Shown: piece after piece, positions 1-11,850 of the stretch
Layout of the letters: the number at the start of each line of letters is the position of its first letter
Numbering within the stretch: the first letter of the stretch is position 1
Source of the DNA: Eunapius fragilis
Taxonomy: Eukaryota > Porifera > Demospongiae > Spongillida > Spongillidae
DNA length: 64,000 nucleotides
Assembly: GCA_963681505.1 (NCBI GenBank)
Contig: OY811971.1
Span: 855,501-919,500, forward strand
Reading direction: 5' to 3'
Program-made: the position numbers and the translations under genes
Notes under the pieces: generated by a model
What the model was told of the DNA's origin: nothing
Database searches by the model: none
Seen by the model: only the letters and a program-made list of their open reading frames with translations

Positions 1-1312
1 GGATGACCTCCGCTGCATGAATCCCTGTGGAGGGAGCGTTGAGACACTCAACCACACCTGTACAGTCTCCCAACCAGTTCAATTACACAAACACACCCAC
101 AGTCCCCTAACCAATATGCCCACACAACCACATGATCTCCAGGAGACCACACTCATCCAAGTCACATGATCCACTCCATTGCATCCTTTTGTGATGAGTG
201 GGGTGACAATCTTCTGTACACGTGGAAATGAAACCCTACCAAGCTATTGACTCACCTTTTAATGAGATCACATCTGCACCCATCATATGATCTCCATGGA
301 GACCCACACATCCAAATCAGCATACACCCATGTCAAGCTGACTGGTAAAACAATCTGAGGCCTACCTTGAGCTACATGTGATAACATATGCATATGCATC
401 TTCAACATGAGAACAGTCGTGGAGTCCAACACCTTTGTTTCAACAATCCCACAGTATTACTTCAGTTCCAGTACATCCTACATTGTCAAACAGAATGGGC
501 CCTGTTCCTTGTCCAAGGTTTGCTACTGAGAAGCTGGTGCCTCCTACAAACATTCAAGCATTGGCGTATAAAAATACTTGTGTTTGACATTGTATTAAGT
601 ATATGTTCCCATTTCATTTTACTAGAGTGTGGTCTAAATAGAATCTAGATGGATTTTAATACACCGTTACTGCACAAGCCGTGCTACTTAACATTCACTC
701 TCAACACAAAGCTAGCGGCATGCAGGACAATAAACAAGCTTGCATGCTGCTTGCATATTAAGCTATGGTATGTGCAAGTACCGGTCACCTTTGTATAAAC
801 ACCGCGCGCGACACACACATGGACACTGCAGGCATGACTTTAAAAACTCGCGGCGAGGCTTTATACCATAATTTCACGTTGACAAAGCGAAGTTAAATGT
901 GCATGTATACAAACACTTTAGCTTCACGACATAGTCTACAAATCTATACCAACGAACGCCCGGGCCAAGGCCAGCGTATTTTAGACGTTTAGTACTGGTA
1001 AGTTGTGTGCGCGCATACCGTTAAGATAGCGTTCGGCTTTATAAGTCCAGATCGGCTGCTCATATACCATCTCGCAAACCACACCCTCAATCCGTCAAAA
1101 AGTAATTAAGAATAATGCTGGGAATCCCATATACTGGGGTGTAATGCAGTGTTATGATAGCACACCTTTATAACACTCCATTATTGGTGGGGTATACGTT
1201 GCTAACACCCTAGCATAGTCTGTTACACTCGCAGATGTAAGCTGAACACCCTTGTGTGCTTCTAAAACACTCCCTGAGCTGTAACAACCCTCGGGCCTTT
1301 TTTTTAACAGTG
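1..1312. other. No gene recognised
   Basis: No coding exon, RNA gene or complete mobile element could be recognised. Open frames here are short and show no family resemblance. Confidence 0.5.
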
Positions 1313-1598
1313 TGCCTGCGCGGGCCCAAAGAGGCCGTCGCTTTTAGATGCGGATTATATAAATACTCGCGCGCTCATGCATTCTTGCATACAAACCAGT
1401 ATAGTACCCCAAGTCCTGCATTCAAAAGTAACAAAAGCGGCTGCGTTATGTCGGTGAGAACTCTGTTACTGACCTTGCGGTGTGGGTGTCTACACTGTTA
1501 AAAAAAAAGGTGATACCGCAGCATACTTCGTGGTGTTTGCGCGCATGTTTAAATAACCGCCTGGTGAGTGTTACAGCCAACACTCCTGAAGTGTAGCC
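1313..1598 (+). repeat. Direct repeat copy 1 (about 0.3 kb)
   Basis: The segment begins GCGCGGGCCCAAAGAGGCC and ends CTGAAGTGTAGCC. It is repeated in the same orientation at 2252-2563, with small indels. Both copies contain a TATA-like GATTATATAAATAC and an A-tract before GATACCGCAGCA. They could be terminal repeats of a degraded element or a dispersed repeat hit twice; no primer-binding site or coding region between them was recognised. Confidence 0.7.
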
Positions 1599-1611
1599 GG
1601 TAACTCTGTTG

Positions 1612-1662
1612 CATTTAACCGCCCGATCATACGAAGTGGTCGTATGATCGGGCGGTTAAATG
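1612..1662. repeat. Perfect 23-bp inverted repeat (hairpin)
   Basis: Positions 1612-1634 are the exact reverse complement of 1640-1662, separated by 5 bases. The core of the arm is CCGCCCGATCATACGA. It lies just downstream of direct repeat copy 1 and is absent after copy 2, so it is a separate insertion or a local inversion. Confidence 0.85.
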
Positions 1663-2251
1663 GTCTTATTACCGGTGATCTTATTTGTGAGCCGCAGATG
1701 ACATATGACCACATGAACACACTGCTGCTGCTACCAATTCCCTCTCTTTCATACACCTGTATCATAGATGCATGCAGGAACTAAAGCCGGCATTGAAGTT
1801 AATCCTAACAATCCTCTCTGTGGAATTGAAATGGCGGTGCATTTGTAGGCCAGGGTTATGTGTTAACACGTTTCGCGTGTGCTGTGCAGTGCGATGTTGA
1901 CCAGTGGGTCATTCTGTCTGCCTTTTGTCAGCACTTGCAAAGTGGTAATCCAGTGACGTGAACATGAGCATGTAACCCTCAACAAACCTATGAATATACT
2001 GACACAACCTTCATGTGTGGCCAAGTCATGTATAAATAGTAGGACGATCTCAATAAGTGGAAGGCATATGCACACATCAGCATGGCCCAGTGGTGCCAAC
2101 TAGATTGTAGCATGAAAAGTTTGCCAACTATGCTCACTCCCTTACTGCAGGCAATCTCATCAATGGTGTCACCAAAATCATTGTGGTCTTGCGGTCTTGC
2201 GGCGTTGCGGTGTTTAGACAATGGACTGTCGTACGGCCGGACGTTATGCCC

Positions 2252-2563
2252 CTGCCGGCGCGGGCCCAAAGAGGCCTTTACTTTGTTCAAACGTCAGATG
2301 CGGATTATATAAATACTCGCGCGCTCACGCATTCTTGCATACAAACCAATATAGTACCCCAAGTCCTATAGCCAGCATTCACATGCAAGTATCAAAAGCG
2401 GCTGCGTTATGTCGGTGAGAACTCAATTAGTGACCTTGCGGTGTTGTTGTCTACACTGTTAAAAAAAAAGCTGATACCGCAGCACACTTCGTGGTGTTCG
2501 CACGCGTACGGACGTTTAAATAACCGCTCAGGAGTGTTTCAGCCAACACCCCTGAAGTGTAGC
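2252..2563 (+). repeat. Direct repeat copy 2 (about 0.3 kb)
   Basis: Second copy of the segment at 1313-1598, same orientation. The promoter-like GATTATATAAATAC and the terminal CTGAAGTGTAGCC are preserved. About 650 bases of non-coding sequence separate the copies. Confidence 0.7.
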
Positions 2564-2930
2564 CAGTGCACTCTGTTGCTTGTTGACAGAGGTATCAATA
2601 TCTCGTACATGCACAGTAAATTGATGATCCGAACATAAATTGATGTTATTAAACCATACAACAGGTTCAATTGATTTTGATAAAATGTTGATAAATAAAT
2701 ATAGCGACATAAAGAAAACACATACATGAAGAACTAGATGTCTTTACACGCTATAACGATCGAGCAAGTTTTTTCTCTGGTTCAGACACTAGGATTAAAA
2801 AAATAAAGGTCAGGTTACAGTACAAGACATGTCTAACCTTAAATCTTGGATGCATGCAGCAGTCACGTTAGAGAAGCAGAGACCATACTGTAACAATTAC
2901 AACGTCAACCGTACTGATAGTGAAGCTTAC
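2564..2930. other. No feature recognised
   Basis: Nothing coding or repetitive was recognised up to the splice donor of the exon-like segment that begins at 2931. Confidence 0.4.
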
Positions 2931-3199
2931 CTCGAAAGCTTGGTAGGGTGTGTCCTTTTAGTCTTATGAACTTTGTAACGCCTTCGTTGAACGTGAAAAG
3001 GAACCTAGATCCCTTACGCAGTGGCTCATATATTGCGGTAGCGTATGCTGCAGAGGCCGGGTAGCACGGCAGTGTATTCTTTCTTAGCGTATATTCAGTA
3101 TGGCAGATAGTCTGCAGAGGAGTTATACAGGCATTGCGAACTGCTGTACTAGTATCTTCGCCACGAAAAACTATAGATACACTCTCTCCAATTAAAGCG
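2931..3199 (-). CDS. Exon of an unidentified gene, possibly TMEM131 family
   Basis: On the minus strand an acceptor (TTCAG) at 3200 opens a frame of about 89 codons that ends at a GTAAGC donor (2930-2925). The frame includes SVSIVFRGEDTSTAVR and GSRFLFTFNEGVTKFIRLKG, which look like ordinary coding sequence rather than chance. The counterpart in the second tandem copy (around 5441-5640) is frame-broken by small indels and truncated at an AT tract. Other exon-like pieces upstream on the same strand (3796-3898, 4170-4279) resemble TMEM131; the identity of this exon itself is unknown. Confidence 0.4.
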
Positions 3200-3795
3200 C
3201 TGAACTTTTGTTGTTTACTCTAACGATGCATCGCTAAACGTTGGAAGAAAACTGCATGGGTTAAAAATCACAATAGAAACCTTCATTTCACAAACAGATT
3301 CGAAAGCACCATTAAAGGTCACGAACAGAGAACGTACGCGTGCTGTTAAGGGTGACGCATGCGCAATGAAATATACACAGCCAAATAGGAAGATATCAAT
3401 GTTTTGCAGGGTCCATTCCTGGTTGATTCCCGTGAAGTTCCACAAGTTCACCTTGTCGCACGTTCAACATAACCCAACACAAATACAAAACATGGATTTA
3501 TACTGATAAACAGTTGATCCAATTATGATATGCTGGTGTCAGTGGTGATGTTATGATGTGACGTGATTACATCATGGGGTCATTATACTTCACACTCTGA
3601 CTGGTAACATTGTTCCACACAAACAGTTGGGATCTCTGGAGAACACACAGGCACTGAAGAAAGGGATCATTTAAGTATGTGTGTGTATGTGTGCGTACAT
3701 GCGCTAAGCAAAAACAAAGCTCTGCAAACATACTGCATGATACATAACATTAAGTAATGAGTACACACATACTCACACTGTATAGTTGACCATAC

Positions 3796-3898
3796 CTGCA
3801 GTCCAGGTATTGACAACACCACTCCAGTGGCAGACTGTAGATGCCACTATCAGTGTTCACATAGAGGAACCTCACTCCACTCTGAGGGGCGGAACGTA
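3796..3898 (-). pseudogene. TMEM131-like exon, tandem copy 1
   Basis: A 103-base segment with acceptor AACAG and donor GTATGG on the minus strand encodes a frame containing SGVRFLYVNTDSGIYSLPLE. The pattern of hydrophobic strands ending in NT..IY.LPLE resembles the PapD-like repeats of TMEM131 proteins, which act in collagen secretion. The identical-length copy at 6238-6340 supports a real exon. Joined in phase to 4170-4279 it gives a continuous beta-rich stretch. Other exons of this copy carry damage, so the copy as a whole is probably not functional. Family assignment is inference from the pattern only. Confidence 0.45.
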
Positions 3899-4169
3899 CT
3901 GTTTAGAGGAAAGTGATGTTGAAATGACTGAGGGGTGTGGTCAGAACTTACTCGATTTCTTATCTCCATTTGATGCACACTTGACACATCCTCACCAAGC
4001 TGGGGGATGGGGGGGTGCTGGTGGTGGGGAGTCACAATCTTGTTATGTCACCACTACCACCAACACAGCCATAGGTACCTATGCAGAACAGAGGTACTCT
4101 GACTGATGATACGCCAACACAGCAGTGGGTATTACCTTCTCCCTCCCCCACTCCCCACCCAACGTTACC

Positions 4170-4279
4170 GTGCAAAATCACATTCACATAACTATCGCTT
4201 ACAGGTTTGTAAATATTAAACAGTAACCCAGTGACAACACTTAGACTATTTAAGTAGACTGAACGAATATTGAGCGTAG
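4170..4279 (-). pseudogene. TMEM131-like exon preceding 3796-3898
   Basis: A 110-base minus-strand segment lies between the acceptor TATCCAG and the donor GTAACG. It encodes LNIRSVYLNSLSVVTGLLFN followed by IYKPVSDSYVNV. It ends in phase 1, which is exactly what the 3796-3898 exon needs. The tandem copy (about 6640-6745) has CCAC in place of CCAG, so it has lost this acceptor. Resemblance to TMEM131 rests on the N-x(n)-KPV pattern followed by the LPLE strand. Confidence 0.4.
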
Positions 4280-4741
4280 CTGGATACATGCCATGAATGT
4301 TGGTGCTACCTTATCTGCCACACTCAGAGTCCCCGCCCCTCCCTCCCTCCCTCCAAAAAAACACATTCTACCACCATTAGCTCAGCCTTAAGCATACATA
4401 ACACCTGTCATACCAGTCCTCACCACTGTACAGTGTGCCCCACTATGCACCTATTATGCACCCACATGTGTCTACACAAGCCATTACATGTTCCTTCTTA
4501 TTTACAAGCCCAACGACAATAGAAAGACACCACACACCCCATGGAAAGACACCACACCCCCTATGGAAAGACACCACACCCCAATGGAAAGCATTACTGA
4601 TACATTCCACATGTGACTAACCTTCATGTTTTCAGCAATCACAGGGAAGAGTCCCATTAAAGGCCTTAGCCGACTAGAGCACTGACCCAACATCTGTTGG
4701 TGAGTGATGAGTACTCACTAGTGCATACACACACACACACA

Positions 4742-4772
<31 letters not shown>

Positions 4773-4825
4773 TTGTTCCCAGGAAGAGGACATCTACATT
4801 TAGCACACAAGTAATAAAAACATCC

Positions 4826-5066
4826 TCTATGAGAAAGTTAGTGGCATATAGGATTGGAATAAGGCAATATTGGTGTAAAAAGGAAGGAAACAAAGGTCTA
4901 ATAAGAAGGGGAAATGTGTAATAGTCCAATATTTCGTCCATTTGTAAGACATTATGTTTGTGTGCGAAATATAGGACTATAATACATTTCCCCTTCTTAT
5001 TAGACCCCTTTTTACACCAATATTGCCTTATTCCAATCCTATATGCCACCAACTTTCTCACTGGCA
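4826..5066. mobile_element. Foldback element FB, copy 1
   Basis: Arms of about 100 bases (4831-4938 and 4965-5060) are nearly perfect reverse complements around a short loop. The outer arm reads GAGAAAGTTAGTGGCATATA and the loop-proximal part CCAATATTTCG. Related elements lie at 7258-7491, 14071-14289, 47957-48245 and 60435-60726. The complete copies begin ACAAGTAA and end TTACTTGT. No coding capacity; a non-autonomous foldback/MITE family. Confidence 0.85.
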
Positions 5067-5151
5067 ATTTGTTTCATCTGTTTTTTAATTTTCTGATAAC
5101 AACATATATTATATTGCGGTAGCAATATAATATATATATATATATATATAT

Positions 5152-5399
5152 GGGACAGTGTCCAGCAGAATCACCCTTCTGGCTAGTTTTTCAAGTTTTC
5201 AAATTTTTTGATTTTCCTTGAACACCCATGAGCTTCTGTCAAATTGTCCTTACGCATCCTAAATCGGACTATCCATCACAAAGTTATTGGGCACTGAATT
5301 TATAATTAGCCATACATTTCAATGCGAGCGTTACTTTTCTTTTGCTTGTTCTGGAAATTTTGAAAAAGTACCATAAGGGTGATTTAGCTGGACACTGTC

Positions 5400-5401
<2 letters not shown>
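5152..5401. mobile_element. TIR MITE inserted in an AT microsatellite
   Basis: The 250-bp element begins GGGACAGTGTCCAGC and ends with its reverse complement; the inverted similarity continues into CACCCTT. It is flanked on both sides by (AT)n, consistent with a TA target duplication (Tc1/mariner type). It separates the two tandem 2-kb copies, and the flanking AT tract ends the truncated exon in copy 2. Confidence 0.8.
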
Positions 5402-5443
<42 letters not shown>

Positions 5444-6237
5444 CGGTAGTGTATGCTGCAGTAGCCGGGTAGCACGGCAGTAAATTCTTTCTTAGCGTAT
5501 ATACATGTATGGCAGCTGGACTGCAGAGAAAGAGTTATACAGGCATTGCGATCGCGCGAACTGCTGTACTAGTATCCTCACCACGAAAAACTATAGACAC
5601 ACTCTCTCCAATTAAAGCGCTGAATTTTTGTTTTTTACTCGAACGATGCATCGCTAAACGTTGGAAGAAAACAACTGCATGGGTCAAAACCAAGCATAAA
5701 ATCACAATAGAAACCTACCTTTCACAAACAGATTTGAAAGCACCATTAAAGGTCACGAACAGAGAATGTACGCGTGCTGTTAAGGGTGACGCATGCGCAA
5801 TGATATATTTATTCACAGCCAAATACTCAGGAAGATATCAATGTTTTGCAGGGTCGATTCCTGGTTGATTCCCGTGACGTTCCACAAGTTCATGTCACCT
5901 TGTCGCACGTTCAACATAACCCAACACGAATACAAAACATGGCTGATAAACAGTTGATCCAATTATGATATCATGCTGGTGTCAGTGTTGATGTTATGAT
6001 GTGACGTGATTACATCATGGGGTCTTTATACTTCACACACTGACTGATAACATTGTTCCATACACACAGTTGGGATCTCTGGAGCACACACAGCCACTGA
6101 AGAAAGGGATCATTTAAATATGTGTGCATATGTGTGTGTGTACATGCGCTATGCAAAAACAAACATACTGCATGATACACCACACATAACATTAAGTGAT
6201 GAGTACACACATACTCACACTGTGTAGTTGACCATAC

Positions 6238-6340
6238 CTGCAGTCCAGGTATTGACAACACCACTCCAGTGGCAGTCTGTAGATGCCACTGTCAGTGTTC
6301 ACATAGAGGAACTTCACCCCACTCTGAGGGGTGGAACGTA
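6238..6340 (-). pseudogene. TMEM131-like exon, tandem copy 2
   Basis: Same length, splice sites and frame as 3796-3898, with the reading SGVKFLYVNTDSGIYRLPLE. Conservation of frame and of both splice sites between the copies argues for past coding constraint. Its upstream partner exon has lost its acceptor, so splicing of this copy as drawn would fail. Confidence 0.45.
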
Positions 6341-7059
6341 CTGTGTAGGGGAATGTGATGTTGAAATGACTAAGAGGTGTGGTCAGAACTTACTCAATCT
6401 CTTATCTCCGTTTGATGCACACTTGACACATCCTCACCAAGCTGGGGGATGGGGGGGTGGTGGTGGTGGGGAGTCACAAACGTAAGCATCTTGTTATGTC
6501 ATCACTACCACCAGCACAGCCATAGGTATGTATGCAGAATAGAGGTACACTCACTGATGATATGCCAACACAGCAGTGGATATTACCTTCTCCCCCCCCC
6601 CCCCCCCCCCCTCCACTCCCCACCCAACGTTACCGGGCAAAGTCACATTCACATAGCTATCGCTTACAGGTTTGTAAATGTTAAACAGTAACCGAGTGAC
6701 AACAATTAGACTATTTAAGTAGACAGAACGAATATGGAGCGTAGGTGGATACATGCCATGAATGCTGGTGCTACCTTATCTGCCACACTCAGAGTCCCCG
6801 CCCCCGCCCCCCGCCCTAAAAAAAAAACACATTCTACCACCATTAGCTCTAGCCTTAAGCTTATTCCTGTCATGCCAGTCCTCACCTATGTACAGTGTGT
6901 CCAACTATGCTCCCATTATGCACCCACGTGTCTACATTAGCCATTACATGTTCCTTCTTATTTACAAGCCCAATGGCAATGGAAAGACACCACACACACC
7001 ATGGAAAGACACCACACCCCAATGGAAAGCATTACTGATACATTCCACATGAGACTAAC

Positions 7060-7123
7060 CCAGCAATCACAGGGAAGAGAGTCCCATTAAAGGCCATAGC
7101 CAACTTTAGCACTGACCCAACGT
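7060..7123 (-). pseudogene. Exon-like segment upstream of the TMEM131-like exons
   Basis: Between the acceptor CCAACAG and the donor GTTAGT lies an open 64-base stretch encoding DVGSVLKLAMAFNGTLFPVI. The corresponding stretch in tandem copy 1 (near 4630-4690) has an in-frame TAG, so that copy is broken. The hydrophobic strand pattern fits the start of the same PapD-like domain. Confidence 0.35.
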
Positions 7124-7257
7124 CTGTTGGTGAGTGATGAGTACTCACTAGTGCATACACACACACACATACGCACACACACACACATACACACACACAC
7201 TTGTTCCCAGGAAGACGACATCTACATTTAGCACACATGTAACAAAAACATCCTCTA

Positions 7258-7491
7258 TGAGAAAGTTGGTGGCATATAGGATTGGAATAAGGCAATATTG
7301 GTGTAAAAAGGAAGGAAACAAGGGTCTAATAAGAAGGGGAAATGTATAATGGTCCTATATTTCGCCCATGCATTTGTAGGACATTACGTTTGTGTGCGAA
7401 ATATAGGGCTATTATACATTTCCCCTTCTTATTAGACCCCTTTTTACACCAATATTGCCCTATTCCAATCCTATATGCCACCAACTTTCTC
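7258..7491. mobile_element. Foldback element FB, copy 2
   Basis: Same family and same middle-stem sequence as 4826-5066, as expected for a copy carried in the tandem duplication. Arms run from GAGAAAGTTGGTGGCATATA to its reverse complement at 7491. Confidence 0.85.
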
Positions 7492-7589
7492 ACTGGCAAT
7501 TTGTTTCATCTGTTTTTAATTTTCTGATAACAACATGGTGTGCAATTGGGCTGCAAGAATATTTAGTTGCAGCAGACCCTCCCCAGATA

Positions 7590-7910
7590 TGAAGATGGTG
7601 TATTGGGATCCCCAAATGGTGTATAATTGTGGAGGTGGAAGTGGGGGTAGCATGTAGTAGTGGAGCAGGAGGGGTACACTGTGTGGAGGGGGGGTCCTAG
7701 AGAGACAGTGTCCCGATGTGGAAGTGCAGCATCCAATGAAATGGGGGTACCTGATGAGGAGGAGCAAGGGGCCTTGTAGTGGTGTGGATGTCCCAACATG
7801 AAGGGAACTTGATGAAGCTAGCAGCCGGGTGTCCACTGGTGGAAGTCCAATGGACACTATTACAGTACAGCTTGCAGAGCTTTTTCAAGCACCACCATTA
7901 TACTCCTGGG
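7590..7910. repeat. Dispersed repeat, inverted relative to 13665-13970
   Basis: The reverse complement of this block, with markers such as CCACCAGTGGACAC and CACATCAGG-type segments, matches 13665-13970 imperfectly. In both places an FB foldback element lies about 100 bases away, so a block of this repeat plus a foldback has been copied in opposite orientation. Confidence 0.6.
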
Positions 7911-8066
7911 TTCAAAAGCGAGGTTCATATGCTATTGATCTTACCTTTTTGATGGTAGTTCTGTTGGTCGTTCTAAGACCCTACGGCAATATGTCGGTTT
8001 GGAGCAAGCTTTGCAACTTGAGGTCCGGGTCTCGTATTGAATTCGCTTAGCAAATCGAACAGTTTT

Positions 8067-8107
8067 CAGTGGCGTAGGAACTGGGGGGGGGCCCGCGGGG
8101 GCCAAGG

Positions 8108-8138
<31 letters not shown>

Positions 8139-8833
8139 CCTAATAAAATTCAATGTTCACACGACATATCTTTGGTATACGACATGGTACGGAACAGCTA
8201 AGCGGTACGGCACGGTACGACTACTGATTATTTGGGATTGTGTGGCGGCCGTAACTACAGCTAGCTACAATTAATGCCTGAAATCAACCATCACGCCATT
8301 TTAATACTATGGAAACATGCTACTACGCATGTTCGCTTGCTATCATATCGCAATCTATACAGCTACCACAATCGTGCGACTGCATGGTTTTGGTAGTGTT
8401 CAAGCGTCGAATTTTAACCATGCCGTACCGTACAGTACCATGCTGGCACGGAAAGATTGTGCCGTGTGAACGTAGTATTAGTGTTAAGAAATAAATCCAT
8501 GCACGCATCGGTTTGATAGCGTTAATCTTGTAGCACCTCTAGCTTGATCGGATAATGTTCCTTCAGGACAACCTGACTTTCCCAACTTACCTTAATGTGT
8601 ACTATTTAAACAACTATGTGTGACCGTGAGGTTTCACAAGCCAACTACCATTCTTTTTCAAAAGCTTCCGCGCTCAGCGCGGGCCGGGAGGGGCCACATC
8701 CGCCCTCCCGCACCCCCCCCCCCCCCCCCCCCCCCCTCTTGTTGACACGTCTGCAACCTTCCGTCGGCTATTTCACCGATATTTTATTATGAAGTTGGCC
8801 CCCCCCAATCTTTAATACGTCCCTACGCCACTG
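8067..8833. mobile_element. TIR transposon, 5-bp target duplication (GTTTT)
   Basis: The ends are CAGTGGCGTAGGAACTG and the complement of CAGTGGCGTAGGGACGT. GTTTT flanks both sides (8062-8066, 8834-8838). The interior holds long G and C runs and a palindromic TTCCGCGC segment, and no transposase was seen. The outer edge of the large inverted duplication falls inside this element at about 8780. Superfamily not assignable from the ends alone. Confidence 0.65.
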
Positions 8834-9235
8834 GTTTTTAATAAACATCGGCATAGCCGGCGGAGCCACCAGCAACTGCCTAGGTAGACTTTTAGTCTGT
8901 AAAGTAAATAAATAAATAATCATTACCAATAATTTTCTGGACTCACGAGTGAGAGGTGGCTGTCGCGCTTATAGGTCTTCTACTTTTCTGGTTCAGCCTC
9001 ATAGCTGTCACGCTCGTCGGCCTTCTTCTTTTCTGGGTCACCCTCGTAGCTATCGCGCCAATAGACCATCATTTCTGGATCAACCTTTCATGTAGCTGTC
9101 GTGCTCATAAACCTTGATTAGCCTAGCTTGTAGCTGACGCACTCATAGTCATTTTCTGGATCAGCCTTGTAGCTGCATGCATCAAGAGCGCTGCTGAGTC
9201 CGTGGCGTGGTTTTGGACTGCATAGGCCAAAAGTA

Positions 9236-9488
9236 CACTGGCGGACGGAGGGGGGGGGGTTGGGGGGGTTGCAACCCCCCCTTTCCTCCTATTACATAAT
9301 ACGCAAAATGCGGCATAAGTAAAAAAAACTCGTAATTTTTTCATGCATTTTAGCACACCGAATTAACGTTTTCAAAAGCTTCCGCGCTTCGCGCGGAAGG
9401 GGGCACATCCCCCTCCCGCACCCTCCCCCTTTTGGTGATCCCCCTCCACTACAACCCCCCCTTTCTTTAAATCCTGCGTCCGCCACTG
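9236..9488. mobile_element. TIR MITE, 5-bp target duplication (AAGTA), empty site in other arm
   Basis: The ends are CACTGGCGGACGGAGG and the complement of CAGTGGCGGACGCAGG. AAGTA precedes (9231-9235) and follows (9489-9493). The right arm of the inverted duplication has the uninterrupted site near 17260-17270, which proves insertion after the duplication. Same end motif and same duplication length as the elements at 8067, 12873 and 16687. Confidence 0.8.
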
Positions 9489-11709
9489 AAGTACGTATAG
9501 TAGCTATCTCGCCTTGTTAAACTCATAACGCGTGGGTGTGACTTACTGTATGTCGGTGAATAGTAGCATTGCATGGCCGGCGGAACCGGGTGGGCTGGGT
9601 GGGTTATAGCCCTACCAGATTTGGCTGTCGACGCCATTTATAACTATTAATTGGGACAGTTCACGCGAAACTGGCGTATCACGTTTTGATATATAAAGTT
9701 ATAAAAATGATTCACTTTGAAATCACTACATCTCCCGAACCGTAAATGCCATTCACTTTCTATTTTCAACACTTCATACTACATCATTTCTCTCTGGTAA
9801 AATAAATTTTGGGCTCTTGCATTAGCTTCGTGCCAGTGTTGCAACGTCCGATACCCCTTGGGGTTCAAACAGGCCATATCTTTCGGCAGGACATCTCAAT
9901 TAACTTCAAATTCGGTTTATACGCAGAGGGGTCCTGTACCTATCGATGTGCCCTGTTCGTTAATTTTTACTTGATCCGTTACGGAGATACAGCTGTGCAA
10001 AGTAATTGCACATTTCTTGTTCATTTCGCGCCATTAACCTACTACAACCTGGTTCCCGCTACTCCGAGCTCATGAATATACAATAACCTCCCGTGCCCAT
10101 GCCACTACATGTACAACTGAAGTACCACCGTTAATTTACGTTCTTACAAACGTCAGTGGTTCTCTTCTATAACGAACAAGATTCGTTAAGCGATCAAAAT
10201 GCGTGGGATTCAGCTACCATCACCATACAAAACACGGTACGTACTACCAGTACCGATACGCGCGCACAACAATATGTGTCCCTGTCGATTCGGTCATACT
10301 CTTTGGGTGCCACTCATTGCGTGGCCATTTATAGGCTCACAACCTATAACAGTACGTCAGAGCCATGAGATATAGTGCACGGTGTATCAGCTAGGCTATG
10401 GGAGAGGCGTGGTCGAGTTAAAGACACATGCAGCGCAGCTAGGCTGGAACACATGTAACCCTTCCTTATTGTCGGGATTTGCGTTCTGCTGGCACATATA
10501 TTTTAAACGCCCACCGTTTTTCATTTCATCTGCATGGCTGGCACACACACACTCATGAACCAACACATACACACGTCTCACGTCACACTTATACACACTC
10601 TTTCCACTATTCTTTCCCCTTGCTGTACACCCTGTAAATTGTTATGTGCTACATGGATTCACTCATAAGCTTTGTCTATTTGAACTTTTTTTGGTCACAG
10701 TACTTTCACTGGCTTACTATCCAACCCTCTTTCTCAATTATTTATATTCTGACTGATGTGTTTTTCACGTGTGTAACTGGATTATGTGTTTTATACACAG
10801 TGGTATAGGAGCATGGGGGCCATGGGGCAAAGGCCCCAAAAATTTTTCAGAGGAAGGCACCTCTCCCAACCCCTCCCCCCATTGGTTGTATGTACTGGAT
10901 TAATGTGTTGTATGTACTGGACTATTTTTTCCTGTCTCACAGTACCTGCCACATCATGACGTACCATGCCTCATGTCCCATATTCCATTACATGCATCCA
11001 TTTACACACTCACACACTCATACAGACACAACACTCACAACTATCCCATGCCAATCACTATATATGCTGAAGCTCTGAGTGCGTACCATTGAGAGGTTTA
11101 AAAAGACTTAGGACTTACCTTCCTTAAATTTCCAGGGCCCTGATCTTTATCTTTAGGGATAAAGCAGGAATAATATTCCTGCCGGGCTTATATACAACAA
11201 TAGGTTTACAAAGTGGTAGATCTACATGTAATATCACAAAAGATAAATAGCACAGATTCCTAGAAGGGGCCCATGTATAATGCTATACATACACATACAC
11301 ACACACACACACACTCACACATGCCCACATATACACGTACACGCACACACACACACAAACCAGTGCTACTTAGAATTAGTGGTGTTCTGGTGGGTATGAC
11401 TATATGACCAGATGCAAAACCACCCATGGAAGTCACCCATGGAATGTTGATTTACATGAGATGGTGGCAAATAGATAGGCTAATGCCTTTGTGTTTAGGA
11501 CTCTGCAATTAATGAGACATATGGTCACATACCCACCTGAGGATCAGAGCAGTTGGTGTCATATTTATTTTTTTGGATTTGGGGCAGTGCCGCTTCCAAA
11601 CATATTACAGACTTGTGAGTTCCATAGGCTTTTGCATTTGGTCATATGTGTAGCAAACATGACAGCCATCCTCACCAGAACCACTAATCCTAAGTAGCAT
11701 TGGAATTTC

Positions 11710-11712
11710 CGT

Positions 11713-11767
<55 letters not shown>

Positions 11768-11850
11768 TGTGTGCGTGTGCGATTGTGTGTGTGTGTGTGT
11801 GTGCAATTGTGTGTGTGTGTGTGCGATTGTGTGTGTGAGTGAATGTGAGT
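11710..11850. repeat. GT microsatellite
   Basis: Interrupted (GT)n with GCGATTGTGT variants, inside the left arm of inverted duplication 1. The matching position of the right arm (about 14395-14450) has a much shorter CA tract, showing length change since the duplication. Confidence 0.9.

Larger units (their letters stand above)
3034..5066. repeat. 2-kb tandem duplication, copy 1
   Basis: This block recurs in direct orientation at 5441-7491. Shared landmarks in order are a TTGCGGTAG segment, a GTGACGTGATTACATCATGGGGTC segment, the exon-like 103-bp segment, a CA tract and a foldback element with about 100-base arms. Small indels and substitutions distinguish the copies, so the duplication is not recent. 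Confidence 0.8.
5441..7491. repeat. 2-kb tandem duplication, copy 2
   Basis: Direct repeat of 3034-5066. On the minus strand it would be the upstream (5') copy of the gene fragment. It contains the exon-like segments at 6238-6340 and 7060-7123 and the foldback element at 7258-7491. The first part, matching the exon at 2931-3199, is truncated and frame-broken. Confidence 0.8.

Noticed and set aside
1313..2563. LTR retrotransposon with 0.3-kb LTRs
   Set aside because: No primer-binding site, polypurine tract, TG...CA ends or retroviral-type domains between the repeats.
9809..10368. 88- and 70-codon frames duplicated at 15786-16345
   Set aside because: Identity between copies follows from the inverted duplication and not from coding constraint; no domain recognised.
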